From Chloroflexota bacterium (lineage in GTDB: Bacteria; Chloroflexota; Anaerolineae; Anaerolineales; Anaerolineaceae): a DNA stretch of 64,000 bases. Below are positions 63,872-64,000 of the stretch, piece after piece. Location of the stretch: the NCBI GenBank assembly GCA_029561345.1, contig JAKQJC010000059.1:1-64000 (forward strand). The letters run 5' to 3'. The notes beneath the pieces are model-generated. The model was not told where the DNA came from, did not search any database, and saw only the letters and a list, made by a program, of their open reading frames with translations. The position numbers and the translations under genes are program-made. Position 1 is the stretch's first letter. Each line of letters opens with the position of its first letter.

Positions 63872-64000
63872 ACATGCACGGCGGAAATTCCCAATCACAG
63901 CAAAACCGTCCGGTTCAACGAGGCCCGTTGGGCGGGGGAGGCCCAATGGGCGGCGGCCCGCGTATGATGATGCAGGGTGAAAAGGCGCGCGATTTTAAAG
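63868..64000 (+). CDS. Partner ABC exporter half-transporter, cut by the right edge
   Basis: The first 44 residues are visible: a Gly/Pro/Met/Gln-rich cytoplasmic head ending GEKARDFK, a usual opening for the second subunit of heterodimeric ABC exporters just before the first membrane helix. It overlaps the preceding gene by ATGA. The consensus ATPase site expected for this subunit cannot be seen. Confidence 0.8.
   Translation, partial: MNMHGGNSQSQQNRPVQRGPLGGGGPMGGGPRMMMQGEKARDFK

Overview
The window looks like a chromosomal segment of an uncultured member of the Chloroflexota, most likely class Anaerolineae. Three things point there: large membrane proteins with the Tyr-Tyr-Tyr motif of the Chlor_Arch_YYY/DUF2298 family, a serine hydroxymethyltransferase fused to a glycine-cleavage T-protein, and a general gene set (TolB-like propeller lipoprotein, YtxH and DUF4870 proteins, orphan sugar-binding lipoprotein) typical of that group. 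This assignment is inferred from family content only. I found no rRNA, tRNA, CRISPR array, insertion sequence or prophage. Coding density is high and base composition looks even throughout.

Layout. 1-8.2 kb: a TGS-domain nucleoside kinase, then a leftward group with a PLP aminotransferase, the GlyA-GcvT fusion, a propeller lipoprotein and a lysophospholipase-like hydrolase. 8.2-12 kb: a possible structured non-coding region, a methyltransferase, then a tightly overlapping run of M29 aminopeptidase, ComB-like phosphatase, ECF sigma factor and a small membrane protein that may be its anti-sigma. 12-19 kb: glutaredoxin, small membrane proteins, fmt, glpK, a ketopantoate-reductase-like gene, a zincin-like membrane protein, and a sodium-dependent symporter whose ~200-nt leader ends in a terminator hairpin. 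19-36.6 kb: lepA, then a 16-kb cluster for a cell-surface glycan or glycolipid: flippase-like membrane protein, GT4 glycosyltransferase, two methyltransferases and four large GT-C/YYY membrane proteins, one of 1761 residues. 36.6-46.3 kb: cmk, a receiver-ATPase protein lacking the phosphoacceptor histidine, a large sensor kinase, and rpoC standing without rpoB. 46.5-57.7 kb: flavin reductase, ftsH, a cysteine-rich small protein, efp, a DeoR-type regulator divergent from an MFS transporter, the NAD(P)HX repair enzyme, YtxH, scpA, a sugar-binding lipoprotein and a GNAT acetyltransferase. 57.8-64 kb: a PhoB-type two-component system followed by a SIMPL-domain protein, then a MarR regulator with a heterodimeric ABC exporter that runs off the right edge.

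Regulatory DNA is readable because many promoters match the sigma-70 consensus. At least four genes have the -10 box 6-12 bases before the ATG and so probably give leaderless or nearly leaderless mRNAs. Operator candidates include a 22-bp near-palindrome on the marR promoter, 11-bp-spaced repeats ahead of the SIMPL gene, 10-bp-phased TTGCGG repeats at the MFS promoter, and a possible RNA switch ahead of the symporter. The least understood system here is the GT-C/YYY surface-glycan cluster.
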